Source of the DNA: an uncultured Verrucomicrobiales bacterium
GTDB lineage: Bacteria > Verrucomicrobiota > Verrucomicrobiia > Verrucomicrobiales > Akkermansiaceae
Reading direction: 5' to 3'
Length of the DNA: 6,493 nucleotides
NCBI GenBank assembly: GCA_937952875.1
Contig: CALFDI010000061.1
Location: 1 to 6,493, forward strand
The notes under the pieces are model-generated. The model was not told the DNA's origin. It did not search any database and was given only the letters and a program-made list of their open reading frames with translations. The position numbers were made by a program, and so were the translations under genes. Shown piece after piece: positions 1 to 5,563 of this stretch. How positions within the stretch are numbered: position 1 is the stretch's first letter; every line of letters starts with the position of its first letter.

Positions 1-213
1 TGGAGCGGCCTTTTTCGCTGCTTTCTTAGCAGGAGCTTTTTTCGCAGCAGCCTTTTTTGCAGGAGTTTTCTTAGCAGCGGCAGCCTTTTTCGGTGCTGCT
101 TTCTTTGCTGCAGGCTTAGACGCCTTAGATGTATTCTTTGCGACAGCTTTCTTGCGTTTGATATAGCTCTTACGGCGATTACGTTTCTCTGCTTTATTAT
201 GTTGCTTACCCAT
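1..213 (-). CDS. Histone H1-like Lys/Ala-rich basic protein (partial, C-terminus outside window)
   Basis: The reading frame stays open for 71 codons from an ATG at 213 to the window edge, so the C-terminal end is missing. Residues 1-26 begin MGKQHNKAEKRNRRK and are highly basic. From about residue 27 the protein becomes a low-complexity Lys/Ala/Pro tract of repeated AAKKA, PAKKA and APKKA units, the composition of eukaryotic histone H1 tails and of bacterial H1-like or AlgP-like proteins. Such proteins generally bind DNA or RNA through charge and compact the nucleoid, which is inferred here from composition alone. A purine-rich AGGAG lies about 22 nt before the ATG, farther than usual, but no other ATG/GTG/TTG start was found nearby in frame. 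The gene is divergent from trpD. It could instead be a basic tail of a ribosome-associated protein. Confidence 0.8.
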   Translation of the reverse strand, partial: MGKQHNKAEKRNRRKSYIKRKKAVAKNTSKASKPAAKKAAPKKAAAAKKTPAKKAAAKKAPAKKAAKKAAP

Positions 214-315
214 AGTGTGATAATGAGTTAAATATCTCCTGTAAGGCGAAGCAAGGCGGGAATTTTTGGATTTCGGATTTGAGGCTCCTAGCGAAGAAAG
301 ATAAGCTGGCTCACA

Positions 316-1356
316 ATGAATACGTTGATCGAGATCGTTAAAGGCGGTGGTGAGCTGGATAGGCAGCAAGTGGAATTCGCAGCAGACTTTTTACTCACGG
401 ACGATGCCTCGGTCGAGATCCGTGCAGACTTTCTCCGTGAGCTAGCGATCAAAGGGGAAACTCCTGGTGAGATCGCGCTCTTCGTCGAAGCTTTTCTTAA
501 GGTCGCAGTCGATCCAAATCTACACGACCTCCCCGGTGGACCCACGATCGATGTCTGTGGCACGGGTGGTGATAAGCTAGATCTCTTCAATGTGTCTACG
601 ACCAGCATGTTCGTCATCGCAGCTGGAGGCGCGAATGTGCTAAAGCACGGGAATCGCGGCATCACGTCAAAGAGTGGCGGAGCAGATGTTCTCGAGGCGC
701 TAGGGGTGCGACTTGATTTACCGAAGGAGCAGTTGCGCGCTTGCATCGAGCAATCTGGAGTCGGATTTATCTTCGCCCAGGCTTATCATCCTGCCTTTAA
801 AGCCATCGCACCTGTCCGAGCACAGCTGGCGCAGGAGGGGCAAAAGACTCTCTTTAATCTGATCGGGCCGTTGCTGAATCCTGCGCGACCTCAGTGTCAG
901 CTTGTAGGTGTAGCCGACGAACGCTTGCTCCCGATCTTTGCTGATATTTTACAAAGGCTCGGACGCCAAAGCGCCTGGATCGTTCACGGTAAGACTGCAG
1001 ATGGAAGAGGAGTCGATGAATTTAGCCTTATGGGGTCTTCTGAGATTTATAAAAGTGGGCTGATGCAGGGCGTCCAAGATCTCACAGTGGTGCCTGAAGA
1101 TTTTGGCTTGGCGACCGTCCAGCCTGCGGATCTCCAAGGTGGAGATGCGCAGACGAATGCAAAGATTCTTCGAGATATCCTGTCCGGAGTGGAAAAGGGA
1201 CCTATGCGAGACATGGTCATCTTGAATGCTGCGGGTGGACTGACATGCTGTGGTCTCGCTGATCACATGGATGATGCCGTGGCAAAGGCCAGAGACATCA
1301 TAGACTCAGGAGAGGCACTGAAACGTCTCGAGCTTATGATCGAGCTATCGCGCTAA
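316..1356 (+). CDS. trpD: Anthranilate phosphoribosyltransferase
   Basis: TrpD transfers the phosphoribosyl group of PRPP to anthranilate, the second committed step of tryptophan synthesis, in the cytoplasm. The 346-residue length fits the family. Visible motifs are the PRPP-binding glycine loop DVCGTGGD (79-86), NVST (92-95), KHGNRG (110-115) with SKSGGADVLEALG (118-130), the anthranilate-site region around HPAFK and R168 (158-168), NLIGPLLNPARP (181-192), and the metal-binding Asp-Glu pair in GVDEFS (D234/E235). The small helical N-terminal domain covers about residues 1-70. No other trp gene is present in the window, and the gene stands alone between a divergent basic-protein gene and a membrane-protein gene, so it is not in a trp operon here. 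No strong Shine-Dalgarno site precedes the ATG. Thymidine phosphorylase, a fold relative, is excluded by the TrpD-specific motifs. Confidence 0.96.
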   Translation: MNTLIEIVKGGGELDRQQVEFAADFLLTDDASVEIRADFLRELAIKGETPGEIALFVEAFLKVAVDPNLHDLPGGPTIDVCGTGGDKLDLFNVSTTSMFVIAAGGANVLKHGNRGITSKSGGADVLEALGVRLDLPKEQLRACIEQSGVGFIFAQAYHPAFKAIAPVRAQLAQEGQKTLFNLIGPLLNPARPQCQLVGVADERLLPIFADILQRLGRQSAWIVHGKTADGRGVDEFSLMGSSEIYKSGLMQGVQDLTVVPEDFGLATVQPADLQGGDAQTNAKILRDILSGVEKGPMRDMVILNAAGGLTCCGLADHMDDAVAKARDIIDSGEALKRLELMIELSR

Positions 1357-1357
1357 T

Positions 1358-1441
1358 AAGAGCGATTTTTTCTTTAAAATACAACACCTGCAGCCTCATC
1401 CGAACGGTGGTATTCTTAAAAAAGAGCGATTGATTTTTTTA
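1358..1441. repeat. AAGAGCGATT direct repeat and A/T inverted repeat between trpD and the membrane-protein gene
   Basis: The 125-bp gap holds AAGAGCGATT twice (1358-1367 and 1422-1431), each copy followed closely by a run of six or seven T. The second copy sits inside an A/T inverted repeat, TAAAAAA at 1417-1423 against TTTTTTA at 1435-1441. No GC-rich terminator stem was seen, and no convincing -35/-10 pair could be assigned. The repeat may be a regulatory site or leftover duplication; its role is unknown. Confidence 0.35.
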
Positions 1442-1481
1442 GGAATGCAATTCTGGAAAGAGACTCATAGCTTCACTGTTT

Positions 1482-2588
1482 ATGTCTGAAGTATTTATGA
1501 TTATTGGCTTTGCGTTAGCAGCCTACTCGATCGTCGCAAATGACTCTATCCAGACTCTAGGGACCTTCATTTCATCGAATAGTCATCGTAAATGGTGGGT
1601 CCTCTGGATCTTTATCTCCAGTATCATGGTCGTTACGGTGTCCTACGGCTGGCTAAAGAACGGTGGAGATCCTGCCTTCGGACGCTTGGGAGCTACGGGG
1701 AAGAACATTCCTTTTCCTGAAGTCTTTTCTTGGCTTTTCGTTATTCCGCCGCTTTGCCTCGTTATTTTAACGCGCTACGGCATTCCTGTGAGCACGTCAC
1801 TGCTCGTGCTTACTTCTTTCAAAGGCCTCGTCGCAGCACAGATGGGGAAGGATACAAAGGGTGCGCTCGATCTCTTTGCGTCCATGATGGAGAAGTCTCT
1901 CGTAGGCTATGCGATCGCCTTTTTACTGGGTCTTGTGATTTACTGCAGTGTTCTTGCACTCTTTGAGAAACGCATCTCAAATGAGAATGCCGTTGGAGCA
2001 GAAAAGAAGAATATCTCCCCATTTTGGACGGTTTTTCAGTGGGGGGCGACAGGCTTCCTCTGGTCTATGTGGTTAGTGCAGGATCTGGCGAATATCTTTT
2101 GTTATCTTCCGCGTGAACTGAAGCTGTGGGGGCTGGTCCTCTCTCTCGGCGGAATGGTGTTAATGCAGGGCTTTATCTTCAAAAGAAGCGGCGGGAAGAT
2201 CCAAAAAATCGTCGCAGCAAAGACCAACACAATCGATATCCGGGCGGCGACCTTTATCGACCTCCTCTACGGTGTGGTGCTTCTCTTTTTCAAATTAGAT
2301 ATTCTGTCTCTCTGGCCTAAAAAGATGCCGATGAGCACGACTTGGGTTTTTCTCGGTCTCCTCGCAGGGCGGGAGGTCGGCCTCATGCTGCGAAATAAGC
2401 ACCGGAAACCAAAGAAGCTGTCTCGAATGATCTTCGGCGATGCTGGCAAGGCCTTTATGGGCTCTGTGATTGCCATCATTCTCGCTCTCATCTTACCAAT
2501 CTTCATCGTCGTGAGTAAAAAAGAGCCAGCGTCATCAGAGGAAGCTCCCCCAATAGAGGAAGCCGATACACCTCCCTCTCCTGAATAG
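1482..2588 (+). CDS. Diverged PiT-family (inorganic phosphate transporter-like) membrane protein
   Basis: This is a polytopic inner-membrane protein of 368 residues with roughly ten hydrophobic segments, for example about 38-56, 82-98, 138-160, 214-231, 257-275 and 324-344. It carries both halves of the inverted repeat typical of PiT phosphate permeases. The first half has AND (19-21) followed by LGT (26-28), and PVSTS (102-106). The second half has QDLAN (200-204) and PMSTTWVFLGLLAG (283-296). These match the family patterns GANDxANAxGT and PxSTTHxxxG, with the key Asp kept in each half (D21, D201). The glycine before AND is Val, Asn is replaced by Gln200 in the second half, and the His usually following STT is Trp288. 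Binding of phosphate or a related anion is therefore an inference. The C-terminal tail (about 346-368) is acidic and proline-rich, beyond the last membrane segment. An alternative start exists at Met6. No Pho regulator or PhoU-like gene lies nearby. Confidence 0.65.
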   Translation: MSEVFMIIGFALAAYSIVANDSIQTLGTFISSNSHRKWWVLWIFISSIMVVTVSYGWLKNGGDPAFGRLGATGKNIPFPEVFSWLFVIPPLCLVILTRYGIPVSTSLLVLTSFKGLVAAQMGKDTKGALDLFASMMEKSLVGYAIAFLLGLVIYCSVLALFEKRISNENAVGAEKKNISPFWTVFQWGATGFLWSMWLVQDLANIFCYLPRELKLWGLVLSLGGMVLMQGFIFKRSGGKIQKIVAAKTNTIDIRAATFIDLLYGVVLLFFKLDILSLWPKKMPMSTTWVFLGLLAGREVGLMLRNKHRKPKKLSRMIFGDAGKAFMGSVIAIILALILPIFIVVSKKEPASSEEAPPIEEADTPPSPE

Positions 2589-2590
2589 GA

Positions 2591-2677
2591 AAAGGAGATT
2601 GGTTGAGTGGAGCGTTCAGATCTTGCGTCAAAAAAATCGCGACTGGTCAGGTGAGCACTCTTCGTTTACATTTCTAG
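2591..2677 (+). other. Orphan strong Shine-Dalgarno with possible short leader ORF
   Basis: AAAGGAG at 2591-2597 is the best ribosome-binding-like sequence in the window, yet no annotated gene starts behind it. Two non-ATG starts follow at usable spacing. TTG at 2603 opens a 24-codon frame ending in TAG at 2675-2677, one base before the antitoxin ATG at 2679. GTG at 2607 opens a 15-codon frame ending at 2654. The 24-residue peptide would begin MSGAFRSCVKK. It may be a leader peptide coupling translation to the antitoxin, a remnant of a disrupted gene, or chance. Confidence 0.25.
2626..2637 (+). repeat. Left copy of 12-bp direct repeat flanking the toxin-antitoxin module
   Basis: CGTCAAAAAAAT is identical to 3186-3197. 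This copy lies 41 nt before the antitoxin start. A repeat containing seven A is partly low-complexity, so chance is possible. Confidence 0.45.
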
Positions 2678-2678
2678 T

Positions 2679-2888
2679 ATGAGTGTCGCTGAAATTAGGC
2701 AATTGCCTCTGAGGGAAAAATTCCAAATTCTGGAAGCCCTCTGGGGAGATCTCAGTGAATGTATAGATGATATACCGGTCTCAGAGAGAGAAAAAACTCT
2801 TCTGGATGCGCGTTTAGCTAGAATTGAATCAGGACATGCGCAGATTCACAATTGGGACGACGTTAAAGATTCCATCGGCAAGAGATGA
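2679..2888 (+). CDS. Antitoxin of a type II toxin-antitoxin pair, TIGR02574/PF09720-like
   Basis: The 69-residue protein has the pattern of the 'putative addiction module component' antitoxins: a helical start with LPLREKFQILEALWGDL (9-25), where LxLxExLW is the typical core, a central SEREKTLLDARLARIESG (35-52), and a C-terminal HNWDDVKDSI (57-66) matching the common W-x-x-V/I ending. Such proteins bind and neutralise a ParE/RelE-type toxin and usually repress their own promoter. The toxin gene follows with a 4-nt ATGA overlap, indicating translational coupling. No clear Shine-Dalgarno site lies directly before the ATG; a strong one sits 82-88 nt upstream before a short frame. By eye the pair is more AT-rich than its neighbours and is flanked by a 12-bp direct repeat, which suggests later acquisition. 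Confidence 0.88.
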   Translation: MSVAEIRQLPLREKFQILEALWGDLSECIDDIPVSEREKTLLDARLARIESGHAQIHNWDDVKDSIGKR

Positions 2889-3202
2889 TAAAAATCCAGA
2901 TTTCATCGGATGCTCTCGCAGATTTGGATGATAGTTTTTGGTTTTATGAAGGCCAAGAGCCAGGACTGGGAGATTACTTTTCCTCTCAACTACGTGCCGA
3001 TATAGAAGGATTAAAGGTGACTGCAGGAATACACCGTCGACCTTATCGCTCACTTCATCGGCTTCTCAGTCGAACATTTCCATATTCGATATACTATGAA
3101 TTTTCAGGTGACTGTGCTCTTGTGGTTGCCATTGTAGATTGCCGTAGTGAACCGAGGTGGATTGAAGCTCATTTGGATGACGCTTCGTCAAAAAAATGTT
3201 AG
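2885..3202 (+). CDS. ParE/RelE-superfamily toxin (plasmid stabilisation type)
   Basis: This 105-residue protein overlaps the antitoxin by 4 nt and shows the ParE/RelE fold pattern: a first beta strand IKIQIS (2-7), two helices with the motif ALADLDDSFWFYEGQEPGLGDYF (10-32, the A-xx-DL and PGLG pieces being typical), then RRPYRSL (51-57), the strand RTFPYSIYYEF (63-73), and a final strand pair ALVVAIVDCRSEPRWIE (78-94), whose hydrophobic V-V-A-I-V core and R-x-x-P-x-x-W are commonly seen. Family members inhibit growth by acting on DNA gyrase (ParE) or by cutting ribosome-bound mRNA (RelE). The sequence alone does not decide which, though it resembles the ParE side more. The last codons (SSKKC) run through the right copy of the flanking direct repeat. 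Confidence 0.87.
   Translation: MIKIQISSDALADLDDSFWFYEGQEPGLGDYFSSQLRADIEGLKVTAGIHRRPYRSLHRLLSRTFPYSIYYEFSGDCALVVAIVDCRSEPRWIEAHLDDASSKKC
3186..3197 (+). repeat. Right copy of 12-bp direct repeat flanking the toxin-antitoxin module
   Basis: CGTCAAAAAAAT matches 2626-2637 exactly. This copy overlaps the last codons of the toxin gene. The two copies bracket the whole module at a start-to-start distance of 560 bp. Confidence 0.45.
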
Positions 3203-3235
3203 AATACCAATATATTCACCTCACAACGTTCTCAC

Positions 3236-3523
3236 ATGACACGACAGACAATCGAAGAAATTTTTCAAGCCTCCCTCTCAGAATTAAAGCTGACGATAGG
3301 AGATTCCGCTGAGATCGAAGGGGAAGGGATTTTCGAAGGTAATCCCGTGCAGGGATACTTGGCTGTAAATCCAGAGACAGAGAGCCAAGAGATCGTAATG
3401 ATCGGGCAGAGCTTAAAATTCGGCGGCGGATTAAAGATCTCTAAGAAAGTCTTATTCCCTAAAGATGAGGCTGAACTCAAAGAGTTCCTCCAAATCATTT
3501 TCACTCCAGAAGAGGTCTCTTAA
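3236..3523 (+). CDS. Small acidic protein of unknown function
   Basis: I do not recognise this 95-residue protein. It has no signal peptide or membrane segment. An amphipathic helix at about 4-19 is followed by alternating short, probably beta, segments: IEGEGIFEGNPVQGYLAVN (27-45) and EIVMIGQSLKFGGGLKISKKVLF (52-74). It ends in an acidic helix (DEAELKEFLQIIF, 77-89). Composition is typical of a folded cytosolic protein. It starts 33 nt after the toxin stop, with an AT-rich stretch containing TATATT (3211-3216) in between that might serve as a -10 element. No Shine-Dalgarno site is visible. Its TAA stop overlaps the ispA stop in convergent orientation. The open frame matches well-behaved coding sequence and no better frame competes on this stretch, so I call it real, without a function. 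Confidence 0.7.
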   Translation: MTRQTIEEIFQASLSELKLTIGDSAEIEGEGIFEGNPVQGYLAVNPETESQEIVMIGQSLKFGGGLKISKKVLFPKDEAELKEFLQIIFTPEEVS

Positions 3524-4404
3524 TAATCGCGATCTAAGAGGTAGTGTGCGATGTCCTGCAGGCGCTTCGCCTTTTCTCCGAAGATGGAGAGAGAGTCGAG
3601 GGCTGTGGCAGTGAGGGTATGGGCCTCAGCGCGCGATTCCTCGAGGCCGAGGACGGCTGGGTAAGTGGATTTTGAGACGTTTTGGTCTTTTCCAGCAGTC
3701 TTTCCGAGCTTCTCTGAGCTGGCTGTGACGTCTAAAATATCATCGATAATCTGGAAGGCGAGGCCGAGCGACTGACCGAATTGTGTAAGGGCCGTCATCT
3801 GCTCTTCAGATGCACTGGCAGTCATGGCGCCTAGCCTGACAGAGGCTGTGAGAAGAGCTGCAGTCTTGGCATTATGAATGGCACGGACTTGATCTATGGT
3901 GAGGGCTTTATCTTCTCCTTCTAGATCCATGACCTGTCCTCCGATGAGGTTGACTGAGCCAGTCTGGTGGCAGAGTTCCACGATGTAATCTCTGACACGA
4001 TAGTTTTCAGATGGAGCAGTCGTGGCGAGTGTAGACATGGCCTCAGTTAAGAGTCCGTCTCCAGCAAGCACGGCGACACCTTCTCCGTAGACTTTATGAG
4101 AAGTGGGGCGGCCGCGGCGGAGGTCGTCATCATCCATACAGGGGAGATCATCGTGAATGAGGGTGTATGTGTGCAGCATCTCTACTGAGCAGGCTGCAGG
4201 CATAGCAGAGTCAACGGATCCTCCGCAGGCTTCTGCGGCTGCGAGCAGAAGAATCGGGCGCAGACGCTTCCCTCCAGCGAAGATGCTGTAGTGCATGGCC
4301 TGATGAAGGGTTTGAGGTGCCAGATCTTCTGCAGGAAGAGTGCGCTTCAGTGCGGAATCGACCAGTTGGCAACGCTCGGTGAGATAGTGTGAAAAGTCCG
4401 ACAT
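3520..4404 (-). CDS. ispA: Polyprenyl synthetase, probably farnesyl diphosphate synthase
   Basis: This enzyme condenses isopentenyl diphosphate with allylic diphosphates to give C15 (possibly C20) prenyl diphosphate, the precursor of undecaprenyl carrier, quinone side chains and other isoprenoids. The 294-residue length fits bacterial IspA. The sequence shows GGKRLRP (44-50, IPP binding), the first Asp-rich motif DDLPCMD (85-91) with DDDLRRGRP (92-100), GGQVMDLEGE (155-164), the second Asp-rich motif QIIDDILD (218-225), and KLGKTAGKD (232-240). The spacing DDxxxxD and an aromatic residue (Y80) five before the first Asp favour farnesyl over geranylgeranyl product, though this is not conclusive. 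The gene lies 67 nt downstream of asd on the same strand. Only a weak AAAGG precedes the ATG. The C-terminal stop shares TTAA with the convergent 95-residue gene. Confidence 0.95.
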   Translation of the reverse strand: MSDFSHYLTERCQLVDSALKRTLPAEDLAPQTLHQAMHYSIFAGGKRLRPILLLAAAEACGGSVDSAMPAACSVEMLHTYTLIHDDLPCMDDDDLRRGRPTSHKVYGEGVAVLAGDGLLTEAMSTLATTAPSENYRVRDYIVELCHQTGSVNLIGGQVMDLEGEDKALTIDQVRAIHNAKTAALLTASVRLGAMTASASEEQMTALTQFGQSLGLAFQIIDDILDVTASSEKLGKTAGKDQNVSKSTYPAVLGLEESRAEAHTLTATALDSLSIFGEKAKRLQDIAHYLLDRDY

Positions 4405-4410
4405 TAGTGA

Positions 4411-4445
4411 ATAAAAAGCCTTTGTGTAGGTTGTATCTGAAGGCT
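4411..4445 (-). terminator. Possible weak terminator between asd and ispA
   Basis: Read on the minus strand, AGCCTT (4445-4440) can pair with AAGGCT (4422-4417) across a 17-nt loop, followed directly by TTTTTAT (to 4411). The six-base-pair stem and long loop make it weak. The same AAAGG may serve as the ribosome binding site of ispA, so the structure could also modulate ispA translation. Confidence 0.3.
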
Positions 4446-4471
4446 GTCTTAATGCAAAGGGGTGCGTGGGC

Positions 4472-5488
4472 CTAGTCTTTATTACTTGCGATGAGTTCGG
4501 CGATCTGCACCGCGTTCAGAGCGGCACCCTTACGGACTTGATCACCAACGACCCACAACGCAAGGGCGTTGGGTAGAACTTTATCTTGTCGAATGCGGCC
4601 GACGAGGCAGTCGTCCTGACCTGTGGTGTCGAGAGGGACAGGGAAAAGAGCCTTTTGAGGATCATCCACGACTTGGATACCTGGGTTTCCGGCTATTGCT
4701 GCCCGTGCAGTGTCTGGAGTGATGGGCTTTTCAAAGGCTGCACTAATACTGACGGAGTGAGAGCGGTGAACAGGCACACGGACACAGGTGCAGGTGACTT
4801 CTAGCTCTGGAATGCCGAGGATCTTACGGCTTTCATTCAGCATCTTGAGTTCTTCTTTCGTGTAGTCTCCTTCATCGAATACGTCGACCTGAGGAATGAC
4901 GTTGAATGCGATTTGTCTTGGGTAGACTTTGGAAACGATAGGCTCGCCTTTGGTAATGGCTGAGACCTGCTCGTCTAATTCGATAATGCCCTCGACTCCA
5001 CTTCCGGAGACGGCTTGATAGGATGAGGCAATGATGCTCTTTAAGCCGAATTCTCGATGCAGAGGAGCCAGCGCCATGAGAGAAACGATGGTGGTGCAGT
5101 TCGGGTTCGCGATGATTCCTTTCTTCGGTGCTTTCGCTGCGTCCGGATTGATCTCTGGAACGACGAGTGGGACATCTGGATCGATGCGGAAGGCTGATGA
5201 ATTATCAATGACGACGGCGCCTGCAGCGGCAGCCGAAGGAGCATATTCGAGCGCTATGGACCCACCTGCTGAGAAGAGGGCTATGTCGACGCCGGAGAAG
5301 GACTCGTGTGTGAGCTCCTGAATAGTGATGTCTTTTCCTCGAAATGTCAGGGTCTTTCCCGCAGAGCGTGCAGAGGCGAGAAGGCGGAGTTCTTTCACGG
5401 GGAAGTTTCTCTCATCGAGCAGCTGGATGAGTTCTTCTCCGACAGCGCCAGTGGCACCTGCGATGGCGACAGTGTATTCGCGATTCAT
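4472..5488 (-). CDS. asd: Aspartate-semialdehyde dehydrogenase
   Basis: Asd reduces aspartyl phosphate to aspartate semialdehyde with NADPH, the branch point to lysine/diaminopimelate, threonine and methionine. I start it at the ATG at 5488 (338 residues), because the NADP-binding GATGAVG loop then falls at 11-17, as usual, and AAGG lies 10 nt upstream. The frame is open to an ATG at 5605, but those 39 extra residues look non-coding and would overlap the divergent L,D-transpeptidase gene. Key motifs are FSAGGS (72-77), VIDNSSAFR (93-101), ANPNCTT (127-133, with catalytic C131), SYQAVSGSG (156-164), and RVPVHRSHS (237-245, with the substrate-binding arginine R237 and catalytic H244). No ACT or kinase domain is fused. 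ispA follows on the same strand after 67 nt. The promoter region is shared with the divergent YkuD gene. Confidence 0.96.
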   Translation of the reverse strand: MNREYTVAIAGATGAVGEELIQLLDERNFPVKELRLLASARSAGKTLTFRGKDITIQELTHESFSGVDIALFSAGGSIALEYAPSAAAAGAVVIDNSSAFRIDPDVPLVVPEINPDAAKAPKKGIIANPNCTTIVSLMALAPLHREFGLKSIIASSYQAVSGSGVEGIIELDEQVSAITKGEPIVSKVYPRQIAFNVIPQVDVFDEGDYTKEELKMLNESRKILGIPELEVTCTCVRVPVHRSHSVSISAAFEKPITPDTARAAIAGNPGIQVVDDPQKALFPVPLDTTGQDDCLVGRIRQDKVLPNALALWVVGDQVRKGAALNAVQIAELIASNKD

Positions 5489-5513
5489 GTGTGTAAAACC
5501 TTGAGGGTGATTT

Positions 5514-5562
5514 TTCCCTTGATTCATCGGGAAGGGGGCGGAGGCTAGCACGCAATTTCCCG
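5514..5562. promoter_or_regulatory. Alternative hairpin arms in the asd / L,D-transpeptidase divergent region
   Basis: Between the two divergent starts lie TTCCC (5514-5518), CGGGAA (5528-5533) and TTCCCG (5557-5562). The central arm can pair with the left arm across 10 nt, or with the right arm across 23 nt (six perfect pairs). The right arm ends one base before the ATG at 5564. A G-rich run, GGGAAGGGGGCGGAGG (5529-5544), lies in the middle. The arms could form an operator or a start-masking RNA structure; no promoter boxes were clear enough to assign. Confidence 0.4.
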
Positions 5563-5563
5563 T

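Noticed and set aside
268..280. Tandem GGATTT in the trpD upstream gap, and paired AAGGCG nearby
   Set aside because: Very short repeats without symmetry or promoter spacing; chance is the simplest reading.
949..1266. 105-codon minus-strand frame inside trpD
   Set aside because: It lies wholly antisense to a well-supported gene and its protein has no recognisable domain.
1417..1441. A/T inverted repeat as a trpD terminator
   Set aside because: The stem has only A-T pairs and an 11-nt loop, too weak for an intrinsic terminator; it is kept only as a repeat.
2679..3202. Toxin-antitoxin pair as part of a phage or transposon
   Set aside because: No integrase, transposase, terminal inverted repeat or tRNA attachment site is visible in the window.
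5031..5548. Plus-strand frames of 96 and 80 codons opposite asd
   Set aside because: They are antisense shadows of asd with no motif, signal or ribosome site of note.
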